Shown here in pieces: positions 1 to 10,776 of a stretch of 64,000 nucleotides of DNA. Position 1 is the first letter of the stretch. Each line of letters begins with the position of its first letter. The stretch comes from Rhizomys pruinosus (taxonomy: Eukaryota; Chordata; Mammalia; Rodentia; Spalacidae). The notes under the pieces are model-generated. The model made no database searches, was not told the DNA's origin, and worked only from the letters and a program-made list of their open reading frames with translations. The DNA is taken from assembly GCA_009823505.1 (NCBI GenBank), contig VZQC01000334.1, positions 641,003 through 705,002 on the forward strand, given 5' to 3'. A program made the position numbers and the translations under genes.

Positions 1-66
1 GTCCCTGGTCATCTTTCTTCTTTGAAACTGTCTCCACTTATTTCCTTATCAAAAACATTTCTCCAG

Positions 67-294
67 GAGCTGGGGAGATGGCTCAGCAGTTAGGGGCTCT
101 GGCTGCTCTTGCAGAGGACTCAAGTTCGGTTCCCAGCACCCACACGGTAGCTAAGAACCATCTTTAACTCCAGTTCCAGGGGAATCTGATACTCTCTTCT
201 GACCTCCACAGCATTGCATGACACGGGTGCACCAACCTATATGCAGACAGTACACTCATACACATTAATTAATTTAATTAATTAATTAATTAAA
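67..294 (+). mobile_element. B2/B3-type SINE
   Basis: A tRNA-derived head (GCTGGGGAGATGGCTCAGCA, then TGCTCTTGCAGAGGACTCAA) is followed by the body motif CTTCTGACCTCCACAGCATT and an ACACGGGTGCACC tail. It ends in a (TTAA)n tract at about 265-292. The B-box region is decayed (AGTTCGGTTCC). It lacks the internal duplication seen in other copies of the window. Confidence 0.88.
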
Positions 295-431
295 AAGATT
301 GACAGACTCGACATTGGGAAAAGAAGTCCCTTTGACCTCATTTTTATGAAATGGCCTTACTTTTTCCTGTGGGACTTCCTCTAAGTTCTGCAACCTAGAA
401 ACTCCTCCAAACTTCTACCAAGTTATTAACT

Positions 432-450
432 NAAAAAAAAAAAAAAAAAA
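432..450. other. Single N followed by an A18 run
   Basis: One ambiguous base at 432 directly precedes 18 A residues. This is probably an unresolved base call or homopolymer junction. No repeat boundary or target-site duplication is evident beside it. Confidence 0.9.
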
Positions 451-549
451 GAACCCTTATCTTACAAACCTTTCCGAAGAATAGAAAAGGTAGGGAAAAT
501 TCCCAAGCCTTTCATTCTCTTCCAACCCATCATTGATAGGAAAACCATA

Positions 550-1900
550 AAAATAAGCATCTGTTACATAAGAAAAAGGCTATTATTCAATATCCCTCCT
601 GAGCACAGATGCAGAAATCCAAACCAAAATATCAGCTAATTGAATCTAGTTATCTATGAAAAGAAAAATTAATAAGGGCCATTCAAGTTGAACTTATTCC
701 AAAACTATACCATCAGTTTAATATTAAAAATTCAACTACTATTAACCACTAAATTAATGTGAAAGTGCCAAAAACTTTTTCTCCTCAAGTGAGAAAAAGA
801 CACACTGGGAAAGTTTATCACTTATTCATTATTTTTTTTATATGTATGAATGTACTGTCTGCATGCAGGTTGGTGCACCCGTGTCGTGCTATGCTGTGGA
901 GGTCAGAAGAGGGCATTGGATTCCCCTGGAACTGGAGTTAAAGATGGTTCTTAGCCGCCATGTGGGTGCTGGAAATTGAACCCGGGTCCTCTGAAAGAGC
1001 AGTTGGTGTTCTTAATAGCTGAGCCATCTCTACAGCCCCTCATTATTATTTTTAAAAAGAATTTTAGCAAATTGGGAAGCAAAGGATATTTCTTTAATTT
1101 GATCAAAAGAAGCCACAAAATAAATGTACAGTCAGTATAGCTAATGATAAAATACTGAATTCTTTATGTTTGAGACAGGCATCATATGTCCATTTTAATT
1201 CAACATTTCTCTGGAAATTCTGATCAATCTAAAGTAAGAAAACGATGCGAGTTTAAAACCTTGAGGAAAGTGTTAGACATAGTGACCTTATACAGCTGTA
1301 ATATTTTACAAATAAATGAAAATGATACAATGCTATTGAGAAGAATTTTTAATTAACTAAACACCACAGACCTGAGGTGTTAATAAGTAAAGGTATCAGT
1401 TTGCCTGAAAGAATCTGTAGATTTGATGTAAACTTAAATAAAGTCTAGAAGATCATCATATAGAACTTAACAAAATGATTCTAAAATTTGTATGGAAATA
1501 TAAGAGGGCAAAAAACTTTCAAGCGTAAACCTGAAGACAAAGAACAATTTAAATGACATACACCTGCAGATCTTACAGCTTAACACAAAGCTCTGGTACT
1601 TAAGACTGCAAAACCTGCACAGGTCCAGACAGTGGAAGTAATGGAACTGAAGTGGGAGCCACGCAATTGATTGTCAAGATGACATCAGAGTACAATTCAA
1701 AATGGATGCTCTTGTTCATCCTGGATAAATATCCAGAAAAATATAAACAATCTGAGACTTTAAAAACTAATTCCACATGGAAATAGCAAAGCAAAATAAA
1801 ACTCCAAGGCAGTAAGTTATACAGGAGACCACTGGGAGCAGTCTGTTATGTTAAAATGCACAAAAAATAAAATAAAATGCACATGTAGGAAGCATAAACA
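550..1900 (+). mobile_element. Old L1 ORF2-derived fragment, interrupted
   Basis: Around 590-640 the text resembles the reverse-transcriptase part of L1 ORF2 (cagatgcagaaatcc, atcagctaattgaatc). Around 1,470-1,520 an AAAATTTGTATGGAAATATA stretch followed by AGAGGGCAAA resembles the downstream ORF2 region. The frame is destroyed by stops. A SINE and a B1 split it, and more L1-like sequence follows at 2,480-3,120, so this may be one old insertion of about 2.5 kb. Subfamily not determined. Confidence 0.5.
828..1039 (-). mobile_element. B2/B3-type SINE
   Basis: The reverse complement of the SINE reads from a T-rich tail at about 828 to the head GGGGCTGTAGAGATGGCTCA at 1,039. It carries GACCTCC, ACACGGGTGCACC and the B-box-like GGTTCAATTTCC. 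It is inserted in the old L1. Confidence 0.88.
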
Positions 1901-1988
1901 TTAAGGAAAAGAGTGGTAAATTAGACCTCAATAGTTAAGCGTTTCTGATTATCAAGACACCACTGGGGAAGTAAAAAGGAAGAAAGGG

Positions 1989-2127
1989 TTTTTTTTGGTC
2001 TTTTTTGAGACAGGGTCTCCCTGTAGCTCCAGCTGTCCTGGAACTCATTATGTAGACCAGGCTGGCCTTGACCTCCTACCTCTGCCTCCCGAGTGCTGGG
2101 ATTAAAGTCGTGCACCACCATGCCCAG
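1989..2127 (-). mobile_element. B1 SINE
   Basis: The reverse complement shows CTGGGCATGGTGGTGCACG, TTTAATCCCAGCACTCGGGA, AGGCCAGCCTGGTCTACAT and GGAGACCCTGTCTC. Flanks AAGGAAGAAAGG and AAGGAGGAAAGG look like a target-site duplication with one mismatch. Confidence 0.9.
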
Positions 2128-2168
2128 AAGGAGGAAAGGTTTTTATCCAACATATATAAAGAATTTCT

Positions 2169-2420
2169 GGGCTGGAGAGATGGCCTAGCAGTTAAGAGCG
2201 CCGACCGCTCTTGCAGAGGACCGGGGTTCGATCCCCAGCACCCACATGGCTGCCGAGAACCTTCTGAAACTCCAATTCCAGGAGAACTCCAGTTCCAGGG
2301 GAATCCGAGACCCTCTTCTGACCTCCGCGGCATTGCACGACACGGGTGCACAAACTTCCATGCAGACAGTACATTGATACACATACAGAAATTTTAAAAA
2401 TTAATAAAAAAAACTAAAAA
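2169..2420 (+). mobile_element. B2/B3-type SINE, duplication-bearing subfamily
   Basis: The head is GGGCTGGAGAGATGGCCTAG and the pol III B box (GGTTCGATCC) is intact. The body holds a tandem pair AACTCCAATTCCAGGAG / AACTCCAGTTCCAGGGG. The flanking AAAGAATTTCT occurs on both sides as a target-site duplication, and the element ends in an A-rich tail. Confidence 0.92.
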
Positions 2421-2479
2421 AAAAAGAATTTCTATGTACCGGTTGTCAAAAGAGAGAAAACATGCACCTGCTCAGCCCT

Positions 2480-3120
2480 AGGCAACAGTCTTAAATAGGA
2501 ACTTCATTTTATTGAAATGGCCAAAAAATACATGAAAATGTTCTCAACATCAGCAATCCTTGGGGAAAACATGTTCAAACCACAGTGAGATGCCTCTAAG
2601 CATGCTACAATATTTTTAATTTAATGTAACAATATCATTTATTGTAAAAAATATTGGTCAACTAGACATCTCTGGATACCTAAAAAATACAAACACTTCA
2701 AAAAACTCTCAGTATGGGACAACAGGGAGACTTTGTCTCAAAAAACAAACAAAACTTATCAATATGCACTAAAGCTATATGTATGCTTGATCTATTCCTA
2801 CAGAATTATCCAAAAAGAACTGCATGCATGTATGCTCCAATGCATAGTAGAAGAACATTGTTAGTAATAGTCAAATGTCAATCAATATGAGACTGGCTAA
2901 ATGGCAGTATTACATAGCATGTAATACTACACTCCAGCGAGTGATGAACATGATATTGCTCTGCATGGATGAATCTCAAAATGCACAAGATTAAGCAAAA
3001 GAAGAGTCACACAAAGCAAGTACATAATGTACAATTTGATTTACAATAAGCTAAAACTATATAAAACCACCTTTGCTATCTTTGGAACAGGACAGCTAAT
3101 GTATCTGAAAAGGTACAGGA
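2480..3120 (+). mobile_element. Old L1 3' region fragment
   Basis: This is A-rich, diverged text of the L1 3' type, with phrases such as catggatgaatctcaaaatg, aagaagagtcacacaaagca and tacataatgtac. It probably continues the element at 550-1,900. Family resemblance only; no reading frame survives. Confidence 0.45.
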
Positions 3121-3147
3121 CAGGAATGTGGGGTGATGGTACTGTGA

Positions 3148-3305
3148 TTTTTTTTGTTTGTTTGGTTGGTTTGGTTTTAGTTTTTTGAGGCAGGGTCTCT
3201 CCACATATCTCTGGCTGGCCTGGAAATTGCTATGTAAGACTAGGCTGGCCTCAAATCCAGAGATCTGCCTGCCTCTGCCTCAAAAGTTCTAGAACCAAAG
3301 GCTTG
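3148..3305 (-). mobile_element. B1-like SINE, diverged
   Basis: A T-rich start is followed by GAGGCAGGGTCTCTCCACAT, CTGGCTGGCCTGGAAATTGC and GATCTGCCTGCCTCTGCCTC, which is an antisense B1. The left monomer is decayed beyond about 3,290. Confidence 0.75.
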
Positions 3306-3545
3306 CTCCCCCTGACCAAGAGTTGGTTACACAAGGCTATATGCGAGTTGATCCAGAAAGTGGAAAAACTTCAAATCCAAAGGTGGCTGATGTTGGAGTC
3401 TCGTTAACTGTAATGTGGTAGCAAATGTGAGCACGTGGTGATGAGGTCCACTTTCAAATGAATATGAATGGAAACTCATCCAATTACCTCCTATTTTATT
3501 ACCACATTTGGTAATAGAAACCATAGGCCCATGATTAGGAAACCA

Positions 3546-3559
3546 CTGCCACCTCGTGG
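3546..3559 (-). promoter_or_regulatory. CTCF-like motif
   Basis: The minus strand reads CCACGAGGTGGCAG, which matches 13 of 14 positions of the CTCF core CCASYAGRKGGCRG. One CpG lies inside the core. It sits in unique sequence rather than in a SINE. Binding is inferred from the motif only. Confidence 0.45.
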
Positions 3560-3654
3560 TAACCTGTCTAATTGCAGGATCAAATAATTTTGAATGATTT
3601 CAAGGCCGGGAATTCAAAATGGCAGGACAAGTTTATGTGAACCTATGCAGGCTC

Positions 3655-3726
3655 ACACATACACTCACACACACACACACACACACGCGCACGCACACAC
3701 GCGCGCGCGTGTGCGCGCGCGCTTGC
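3655..3726. repeat. (CA)n / (CG)n simple repeat
   Basis: Alternating purine-pyrimidine tract starting as ACACACAC and passing into GCGCGCGCGTGTGCGCGCGC. Such mixed CA/CG alternation can adopt Z-DNA. The short open frame across it (TYTHTHTHTH) is a simple-repeat translation. Confidence 0.95.
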
Positions 3727-3884
3727 ACAAAAAAACACACTATCTCTTTCTCAAGCATTTATTTATAGGAAGCAAATCTTTTTCTCTCAGATTGGTTCAT
3801 CCTACTAATTAAAACACCAATCTTTCAAATACTTGTGGTGAAATAGTAAAATACTAAGAATGATACCTGCCAATTGCTGTGAAG

Positions 3885-4300
3885 TTTCTATGTGCCAGAC
3901 ACTGACTGCACTAGTATCTTTGAATAGACTGTATCATTCATTTATCATAATTCTCTCTATGATGAGACTACAACCATTATACCTATTTTGGACATGAGTG
4001 CATGTACCCATGCTGAGATTTCTCAAGGTCGGCCCAGCCACTAAGTGACCAGTTGGAATTCTGCTTCACACCTGTAAGACTTCAGATCTCTTGCTCTCCT
4101 ATCCTCTGGGTTTCAAAGTTGGACATTTTATCTTCATGAGAGGGAATCCAGAGATGTGAGTTCCAGGTCTGGAGGTGGCAAGGACTCAATGTGAACCACA
4201 AACAAATCACTCCATTTCTTGCCAGAGACTCCATTTCCTCATCTGTAAACTCCAAGATTTGCTCATCTAACGGCTCCTGAGCACAGAAGAAAGACATTAA
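3885..4300 (+). repeat. MIR fragments (ancient SINE)
   Basis: Two MIR-like stretches. At 3,885-4,075 the order is TATGTGCCAGACACTGACTG, ATCATTCATTTATCATAATT, ACCTATTTTGGACATGAG, and a trace of the ...CACTAAGTGACCAG part. At 4,160-4,290 the phrase CATTTCCTCATCTGTAAACT is the classic MIR core. Both are on the + strand and may be one split copy or two copies. Confidence 0.65.
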
Positions 4301-5567
4301 TCTAAGTCACTTACAATATGTTTTTACAGTGTGGTGCAACTATTTTTAGAGCATGGCAGAACAAGAGCTCATTTCATGGAGCCAGTCACAAATTTCCCAC
4401 AATCTTTGGGGGAAATCCAAGCCTGAGTGATTCTGGTGCTTAATGAGATGATGTAATGCGGGAAAATATATAGCTGGAAGAAAATTTTATTAGTGTGAGT
4501 AAATGTGCATTTTCAAGTGAATTACAAGACCTTAAGAAGTAAATGTATATGCCCCAGGGGGAAATCACCTAAGGCTTTAAAACAGAGCCTGCAGTGTTCG
4601 TTGGCAGGCAGGCTGAGAAACCTCTGCAGATGTGAATGCAAAGGGAGACTTATACAGAGCCTTTAACCCCATGAAGAAAAACAGATGACCTCAGAAAAAA
4701 ATATCTTCAATTAAGCAAATGGAGGACACCTAGTGACAGGTGCACTTGTCAGAAAAGGGACTTTACAGCAGCATGAGCTCATGCATTCTTTCAACCAGAG
4801 GTGCCCTTATGTAAAGCTGCTAATGTGAAATCCACGGGATTAGCAACTTTTAAGAATAATTCGTGAAACTGTTCTGACGGTCCAGTAGTGAGGCAAGCAT
4901 TCTACAGTTCAGCATGCCTATTTACAACAACAAAAGCATGTTGACTGAGGCATATCCAAGCAGTCTCATTCTGAGTCATGAGGTGTTCCAAATTGTCACA
5001 TAACTGTAATAATGGATGGCACATGCAGGATCGTCGTTGCTTTTCTTTTTCAAATTCTGATCCCATGATACCTGTTTCAATGTTCACAATTTTGACAGAT
5101 TGTTGGGGTGTGGAAAGTTTTGTTATTCCCATTATTATTTCAATTGCTAACCTTAAATACATTTTAAAAAATGTACTATGAGAGCACCCCAGAGAGATGA
5201 CCTTCTGTCTTGTTTTACCTGTTTTATCTCTGCAGAGGCACTCCTGGAATTTTTCAGTCATTAAACAGGAATTCATCAGTGTGTGAGCTAAGAATAAATT
5301 CAGACACTAGGCATCTTAGAGAAAGCCACTCGGGATGCCTGCAAAACCAACAGAGCTTTGTGAGGAACTGAAGATGCACGGTGAGTCTGAGCAGACTAAA
5401 GTCACTAATCTCCACACACTGCAGTCACCATGCTGGACCATCTAGCTCACAGCAGTCAAGGAACTGTGGACATTCATAGGTGACGGTACTGAAATACAGC
5501 ACATTGAAGCTTCTCAGGGATTCAAGTGGCCTAGCGCTGCGCTGCTGCCTCCAAGGATGGCCTGGTG
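4301..5567. other. Unassigned sequence
   Basis: I recognise no gene or repeat in this stretch of about 1.25 kb. It is moderately AT-rich. The longest minus frame here, 4,902-5,276 with 124 codons, has no domain or motif I can name and no good splice context. Confidence 0.5.
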
Positions 5568-5912
5568 GCTGTAGTGATTTGAATGTGAAATGTCCTCCAA
5601 AGGCTCACGTGTTGCACACCTGGCTCCCACTTGGTGGTGCTGTTTTGGAAGATTATGGAACCCACAGGAGGTGGAACCCTACTGGAGGAAGTGGGTAAAT
5701 GAACGCTCACAGTCTGCTGCTACTTCCTGTTGGTTTTCTGCTTTCTTATCCACCGAGGTGTGAGGTAGCAGTTCCGGCTCACACTCCTGCCATCTTGGAG
5801 GTGCCGGCCGCCATGCTTTCTCCTCCATGGTGGACTTTATCCCTTCAAACTGTAGCCATTCCTCCCTTAAGTTGTTGCTTGTCACAGCAACAAGAACAGT
5901 AATAAACACATG
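5568..5912 (+). mobile_element. URR1-like non-autonomous DNA element
   Basis: It begins TGTAGTGATTTGAATGTGAA and continues TGTCCTCCAAAGGCTCACGT, GGTGGTGCTGTTTTGGAAGA, TGGAGGAAGTGGG, ending TCACAGCAACAAGAACAGTA. These landmarks in this order match a common rodent repeat I know as URR1. Related copies are at 25,250, 29,500, 34,110 (-), 42,030 (-) and 63,692. Confidence 0.65.
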
Positions 5913-6312
5913 GTTCTTCTGTGGAATATTCTCCTGAAGACCTCAGTCTTACTGCTCTGTTCACACCCAGCCCAACGACCAATCCCTCTCCATTATCTCT
6001 GGCTCCCCAGGACAGCTATGCCAGCTAACACCTCCCCAACTCTAAAGGCTTATGTCTTCTCTGCCTAACCATGATCATAATTGCATGAGATGCTACAGTA
6101 AGGATAGGCCTCAAGACCTCTATGCATCCAATCCAACAAAAATTTCTCAATTCCCAGCAACCAGCCTAGCATCTGATGTAATAGATACTCAAAAGCATTT
6201 ATTGAGCTCAAATTTCTTTCCTGAATAAATAATTAGATTATTCACATCTTCTGCTTTCTCTGAGCTCATCATTCAGCTGAAGAGACAAGACCTGTTCAAG
6301 GGTAACTATAGC
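5913..6312. other. Unassigned, with L2/MIR-like tail
   Basis: Mostly unrecognised. Around 6,140-6,220 the phrase GATACTCAAAAGCATTTATT resembles the 3' end shared by L2 and MIR3-type repeats (…TACTCAATAAATGTTTGTTG). Too short for a firm call. Confidence 0.35.
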
Positions 6313-6462
6313 TGCCACATGTGGTGGTACATGCCTTTAGTCTCAGCACTCAGGAGACAGAGGCAGGTGGATCTCTGTAAGTTCAAGGTCAACCTGGTCT
6401 ACATAGTGAGTTCTAGGCCAGCTGGGGCTATAGGGAGACCCTGTCTCAAAGAGACCCTCCCC
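6313..6462 (+). mobile_element. B1 SINE
   Basis: CCACATGTGGTGGTACATGC, AGACAGAGGCAGGTGGATCT, TCAACCTGGTCTACATAGTG and GGGAGACCCTGTCTC appear in order. The right half carries the AGGCCAGCTGGGGCTATAGG form typical of this genome. Confidence 0.9.
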
Positions 6463-6599
6463 CCAAAAGTAATCATAACTAAAGATTAAGAAACCATAGC
6501 CAGTCAAAGAGGCTTGTGGGCGTAGGTAGCTTTGGAGGGAAACCAAACAAAGTGAATGACAAAATACAACATACAGATAAGAAAACACTGCTTTCTCTT

Positions 6600-6828
6600 T
6601 TTTTATTTTTGTATGTGTATGAATGTACTGTCTACATGCAGGTTTGTGCACCCGTGTCGTGCAATGTCAAGGAGGTCAGAAGAGGGTGTCGGATTCCCCT
6701 GGAACTGGAGTTCTCCTGGAATTGGAGTTACAGACAATTCTCAGCCACCATGTGGGTGCTGGGGATTGAACCCGGGTCCTCTGCAAGAGCAGTCGGTGCT
6801 CTTAACTGCTAGGCTACCTCTCCAGCAC
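6600..6828 (-). mobile_element. B2/B3-type SINE, duplication-bearing
   Basis: Antisense copy with tail ACACGGGTGCACAAACCTGC, the paired AACTCC...CCAGGAG / AACTCC...CCAGGGG block, and B-box-like GGTTCAATCC. The head lies at about 6,828. It directly abuts a second antisense SINE. Confidence 0.88.
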
Positions 6829-6839
6829 CAGCACTGCTT

Positions 6840-7136
6840 TCTTTTAAATCTTTTTGTATGTATATGAATGTTCTGCCTGCATGGATGTAAGTGCACCATG
6901 CATCATGCAATGTTAATGTTAATGGATGTAAATGCACCATGTGTCATGTAATGTTAATGTTAATGAATGTAAGTGCACCATGTGTTATGCAATGTCCATG
7001 GAGGCCAGAAAGGATGGCAAATCCCCTGAACTGGAATTACAGATGGTTGTTAGCTGCCATATGGGTGCTGGGAACTGAATACAGGTCCTCTGAAAGAGCA
7101 GCCAGTGCTCTTAACCACTGAGCCATCTCTCTGGCT
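6840..7136 (-). mobile_element. B2/B3-type SINE with internal tandem expansion
   Basis: Antisense head (CAGAGAGATGGCTCAGTGGT in reverse complement) and body (TAATTCCAGTTC, GGGGATTTGCC). The tail region is expanded by a 41-bp tandem unit, 6,881-6,921 and 6,922-6,962, with a partial third to about 7,000. Each unit carries a GTAAGTGCACCATG-like core. Confidence 0.8.
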
Positions 7137-7207
7137 CTTTCTTTTGAATATTTCCTTTCCAGTTTCCTTGCTTGCAGTCTTTTGAGAATTCCAACCTCTT
7201 GTTTTTA

Positions 7208-7394
7208 TTCTTTTTTTTTTCGTCTTTTTTTCGAAACAGGGTCTCCCTTTTTTTTAGTCCCAGCTGTCCTGGTGCTCATATCTGTCATGGAAACCACCTG
7301 TGACGCTGGCCTGAGAACTTTCCAAAGATATGCCTGCCTTCGTGCCTCCCAAGTGCTAGGATTAAAGGCTGGTGCCAGTTGTTTCTTTTTCTAA
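7208..7394 (-). mobile_element. B1 SINE, diverged
   Basis: T-rich start, AAACAGGGTCTCCC, CCCAGCTGTCCTGG and CTCCCAAGTGCTAGGATTAA identify an antisense B1. The middle contains base changes and a short extra segment. Confidence 0.75.
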
Positions 7395-7914
7395 CCATAC
7401 TCTCTTCCACCAAATAGGCATGCTGGTCCACAACCAGAAATACTTGTGGGGCTGGTAGGTAGGTGAGGAATAATCCCTGTTCTTGGTCTGTGCCAGCTTC
7501 CTGTTATTTTCCATACTGGGTTTAAGCCAGTCTTGACTGAGCTGACCAAAGTAGTGACAGTTTCACCTTCAATGTGCTCAGGTCTATCTCCTCAGCATCT
7601 CACAGCACTCTGGCTACATCCAGTCCTTGGATTTGCCTATAAGGTTCTTCCTCTTTGAAACAAAGGGATCTTGTTACATGCTTATCTTCCATCTCCAAAG
7701 CCACTGTTTAAGAGAAGTCATTCTGAGCACAGCAGACCACCTGGATGCCTGCGTCTCATACTGCACCGAATGGGACTATCAGTACCAAGGAGTGCCCAGA
7801 GCCGCACACAATCTTTTCCTGAAACATATAATTTCCAGAATCTTCTCTGGCTCTTTCAAATATAATCATACATATGTGTTCTGTGGGGGAGATTTGTTCC
7901 TTTAAGAACCAGAG
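7395..7914. other. Unassigned sequence
   Basis: No repeat or gene recognised. A 92-codon open frame at 7,627-7,905 has no ATG-context, splice or domain support. Confidence 0.5.
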
Positions 7915-8200
7915 TGGGGCTGCGAGAGATGGCCTAGCGGTTAAGACAGCGCTGACCGCTCTTGCAGAGGACCCGGGTCATCCAGACTCATGCGGCCTAG
8001 CCGTCTACCCCAAATGCGCCCCAGCTTGAAGAACGCTTCACTCTTAACACCAGTCATGCCGATGCGAATCTAATTTTGCATTCGGCGACGGCGTGCATCT
8101 ACTACGATTGATGCACGATTGCACGTACAACATCCACGACAATTCTACAAATTGACACGTATGACGGCAAATAACCACAAAATTAAAACAAAAAAAAGAA
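7915..8200 (+). mobile_element. B2/B3 SINE with heavily corrupted 3' half
   Basis: The first about 65 bases are a normal SINE head (GAGAGATGGCCTAGCGGTTA ... TTGCAGAGGACCCGGGT). After about 7,980 the order of SINE landmarks can still be followed (GCGGC, CGTCT, CTTC, GCATT, GCACGA, ACAT) but almost every word is broken by indels and substitutions. Other SINEs here do not look like this. It resembles uncorrected long-read sequence more than normal decay. Confidence 0.55.
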
Positions 8201-9107
8201 CAGAAAGTGTATTCCATCATGAAGTGTTTTTCCCTAGACTTTACATCGATCTTGACTTTCAAGCTACTGATCAAGGCATGGGGAAGAGGGGCAAGAATGG
8301 ATGGAAACAGCTCGCTTTCTATCCTGTCATCTCTGAGATGTCACTTCTTCACCTGTCATAAAGTGAGATCAAGAAACCTCTATTACAACCCATGTGAACT
8401 CACTTAGCTGGGCATTTAACAGAGTGTAGGCTTTCAGTAAATGAAAGAGTTTTCCCTCTTCCAATGGAAAACTCAAGCTTCAGGAAAGGGAGGATAAGGG
8501 TAAGGCAGAATCACTCCCTTCGGGAGTGTTCAAACCACCAAGCGAGTTCTGGAGATGAACTAATGGACTTTGATTTAACATCATAATTTGGTTGTTGTGC
8601 AAATGATTGGAGAGAATAAAAGGGTCAAGCTCTAAATTTGAAGTCTCTGTTTGCAAGGTCAGCCTTTCGTTCTATAAAACCCTGTAATCCAGGAGAGAAG
8701 GGACAGTGTTCTGTGCAGGCAATAGCAATGCACCACATCGCAGAGTCAAGGACTCATCCAAACAATGCTGCTCTCCTCCAAGCCAAGATCCTGACAGCTA
8801 CACTGTAGCTCTGTAATTATCTAGAAAATGCCTGCAGACCATAATGGTGCTTCATTCTTCCAGTGTCACAGGCAGCAGCCCTGTCATTTGGACTCTTTTC
8901 TTGCAGCAGAAATGAGCAGCCATTCAAAATGATGTGCCAAACTTTGGGACTCCTGAAACAGGAGAACCCAGCCAGAGTGGTATCGAGTGGGCCTGTTTAC
9001 AAAAGACCTGGATCTATTTTACTTAATGTAAAACAACAACAATGATAACAAAAGATAGGAGAAGAATTGAGGGTTTTTTGTAATTTTGATTAAAAAAAAC
9101 CAACAAC
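8201..9107. other. Unassigned sequence
   Basis: No gene or interspersed repeat recognised. It contains a perfect 7-bp hairpin CACTCCC-TTC-GGGAGTG at 8,512-8,528. I could not link the hairpin to a known RNA. Confidence 0.5.
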
Positions 9108-9235
9108 AATAATCCTAGCACTCAGGAGACAGAGGCAGGTGGATCGTTGTGAGTTCAAGGCCAGCCTGGTCTACAGAGCAAGTTCCAGGCCAGCTGGGGC
9201 TACAGGGAGACCCCGACTCAAAAAAAAAAAAAAAA
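9108..9235 (+). mobile_element. B1 SINE, 5'-truncated
   Basis: It starts inside the left monomer (ATCCTAGCACTCAGGAGACA) and runs through AAGGCCAGCCTGGTCTACAG and CTACAGGGAGACCCC to an A16 tail. Confidence 0.88.
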
Positions 9236-9352
9236 GTCTCATTATCCCAGACTGCCTTTGACCTCGCTTGGGTAGCCCCAGCTGGCCTGAACTCATGATA
9301 CCCCTGCCTCTGCCTCCTGAATGTTGACATTACAGACACCCATCATCACACC
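9236..9352 (-). mobile_element. B1 SINE fragment, head-to-head with the previous B1
   Basis: Antisense B1 words TAGCCCCAGCTGGCCTGAAC, CCTGCCTCTGCCTCCTGAAT and CACACCTGAC. With the copy just upstream it makes an inverted B1 pair separated by the A tail, which would form a hairpin if transcribed. Confidence 0.7.
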
Positions 9353-10499
9353 TGACTTCGGAATTGGTTTGAGTCACACAACTGGGAAGGACAAAGTCGG
9401 GAAGCCAGCTTCCTCTTCCCGGCTCCTGGGCGCCGTCTCTGGGGCACTGGCCGTACGTTGGCCCTTCTCTCTCCACGCCCTCCCGGCATCCTTGTCTTTC
9501 TTTCCCTTTGAAATCGTGTTTCTCTTCGGCCTACACTGGGGAGATGGTCCACCCACACACACACTGTTCCCCACACTGTCTTGACACTTCATTCTGAAAC
9601 TGCCTCATGCCAGGTACCAAACCTCCCAATTATCCAGTTTAAGTCAACTTTGAGGTCTTTTGCCTGGTGGATTTTTCTTCTATTCTCTCTCTCTCTCTCC
9701 CTCAATTTTGTGCCTTGAAAGTCCTCTGCTATAGCTTTTTACATTTTAACTTTGAGAAACAGTAATTGTCTTTCCATTTCCACGCAGTGTTCTCTCTGGT
9801 TCCCTCTCAGGGTCCTTCTCTGACCTCTTCACCCACCACTTCGACAGTATAGGTTCTACACTTGGCTTTCTCCCCTGACAGCTGTCTCCTTTCCAACATC
9901 CCAAAGGTACGTGGAAGCTAGCCCAGGCACACTGAAGTCAGTGTCTACCCTACTCCCCTGAAACACATTCCCCCTTTGTTTCTGAATGGTCCTGTTCTTC
10001 CCTTGGGATCTTGTTTTTAGAAAGCTGATCACCCCCCTCAGCTCCCAAATTCAGTTCATGCCCAGATCCTGTTAATGACAAGACATATCAGTCCTTGTCG
10101 ACACCACTGCCTTGGTTTGGGCCTCGTTATTTCACCTGGACTACAACAGAAACAGTCTCCAATCTCTTTATATGGTACCTGATTTCAATGTCCCCCTTCC
10201 CTCTCCAAGCCCATCTGGACACTTCTTCAACACCCTCCACTAAATGCCATGTAATAGATCATATTATCCCACCCATACTCTAAACCTTGACTTGCTTCTA
10301 ATTGCCCTCATTATAAAAAGGGGGGGCTCTTATTATGTGCCATGCCCCAGCTTCGCCATTCCCTCCTGTGCTGGTAACCTGACCTTCGAGTTGAGTGGCT
10401 CAGAGAGGGACGGTCACCTTCTCTGCTCCTGGCTCAGCTGCTTCCTTTATCTTTACTTTACATGGTCTTATTCACATTCTTCCTATCTCATTAGCCTTT
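9353..10499. other. Unassigned sequence, partly pyrimidine-rich
   Basis: No gene recognised. The 9,380-9,560 part is GC-richer and keeps several CpGs; both strands are open for about 76-87 codons there, but no known protein is evident. A short (CT)n lies near 9,690. Confidence 0.5.
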
Positions 10500-10745
10500 G
10501 TTTTAGTTTTCTGCAGTGCTGTAACAAGGTCTCCTAGACTAGGGAAATTGTCTCTCTGCTCTGGGGACTAAATATCTGAATGCTAGGTATCTGCAGGGCT
10601 GGTTCCTTGTGGTGGCTGGGGTGGGGGCGTCTGCTGCCTGAATCCTCCTGGGTTCTCAGTGTTTCAGACAGTCCTGGCCCCAGGCAGCATTCTGTCTGCA
10701 TCCACAGCCTCTTCTCTCTATACTTCTCTTGCTCCATTTACAAAT

Positions 10746-10776
<31 letters not shown>

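Noticed and set aside
2068..2397. Recurrent short proteins containing phrases like VCAPVSCNAAEVRRG or [18 protein letters not shown], seen at many loci
   Set aside because: Each is a translation of the same B2/B3 SINE in sense or antisense, for example at 2,068, 6,516, 40,637, 42,426, 58,228 and 62,207.
3594..3812. A 72-codon frame with a Thr-His run
   Set aside because: It is a translation of the (CA)n tract.
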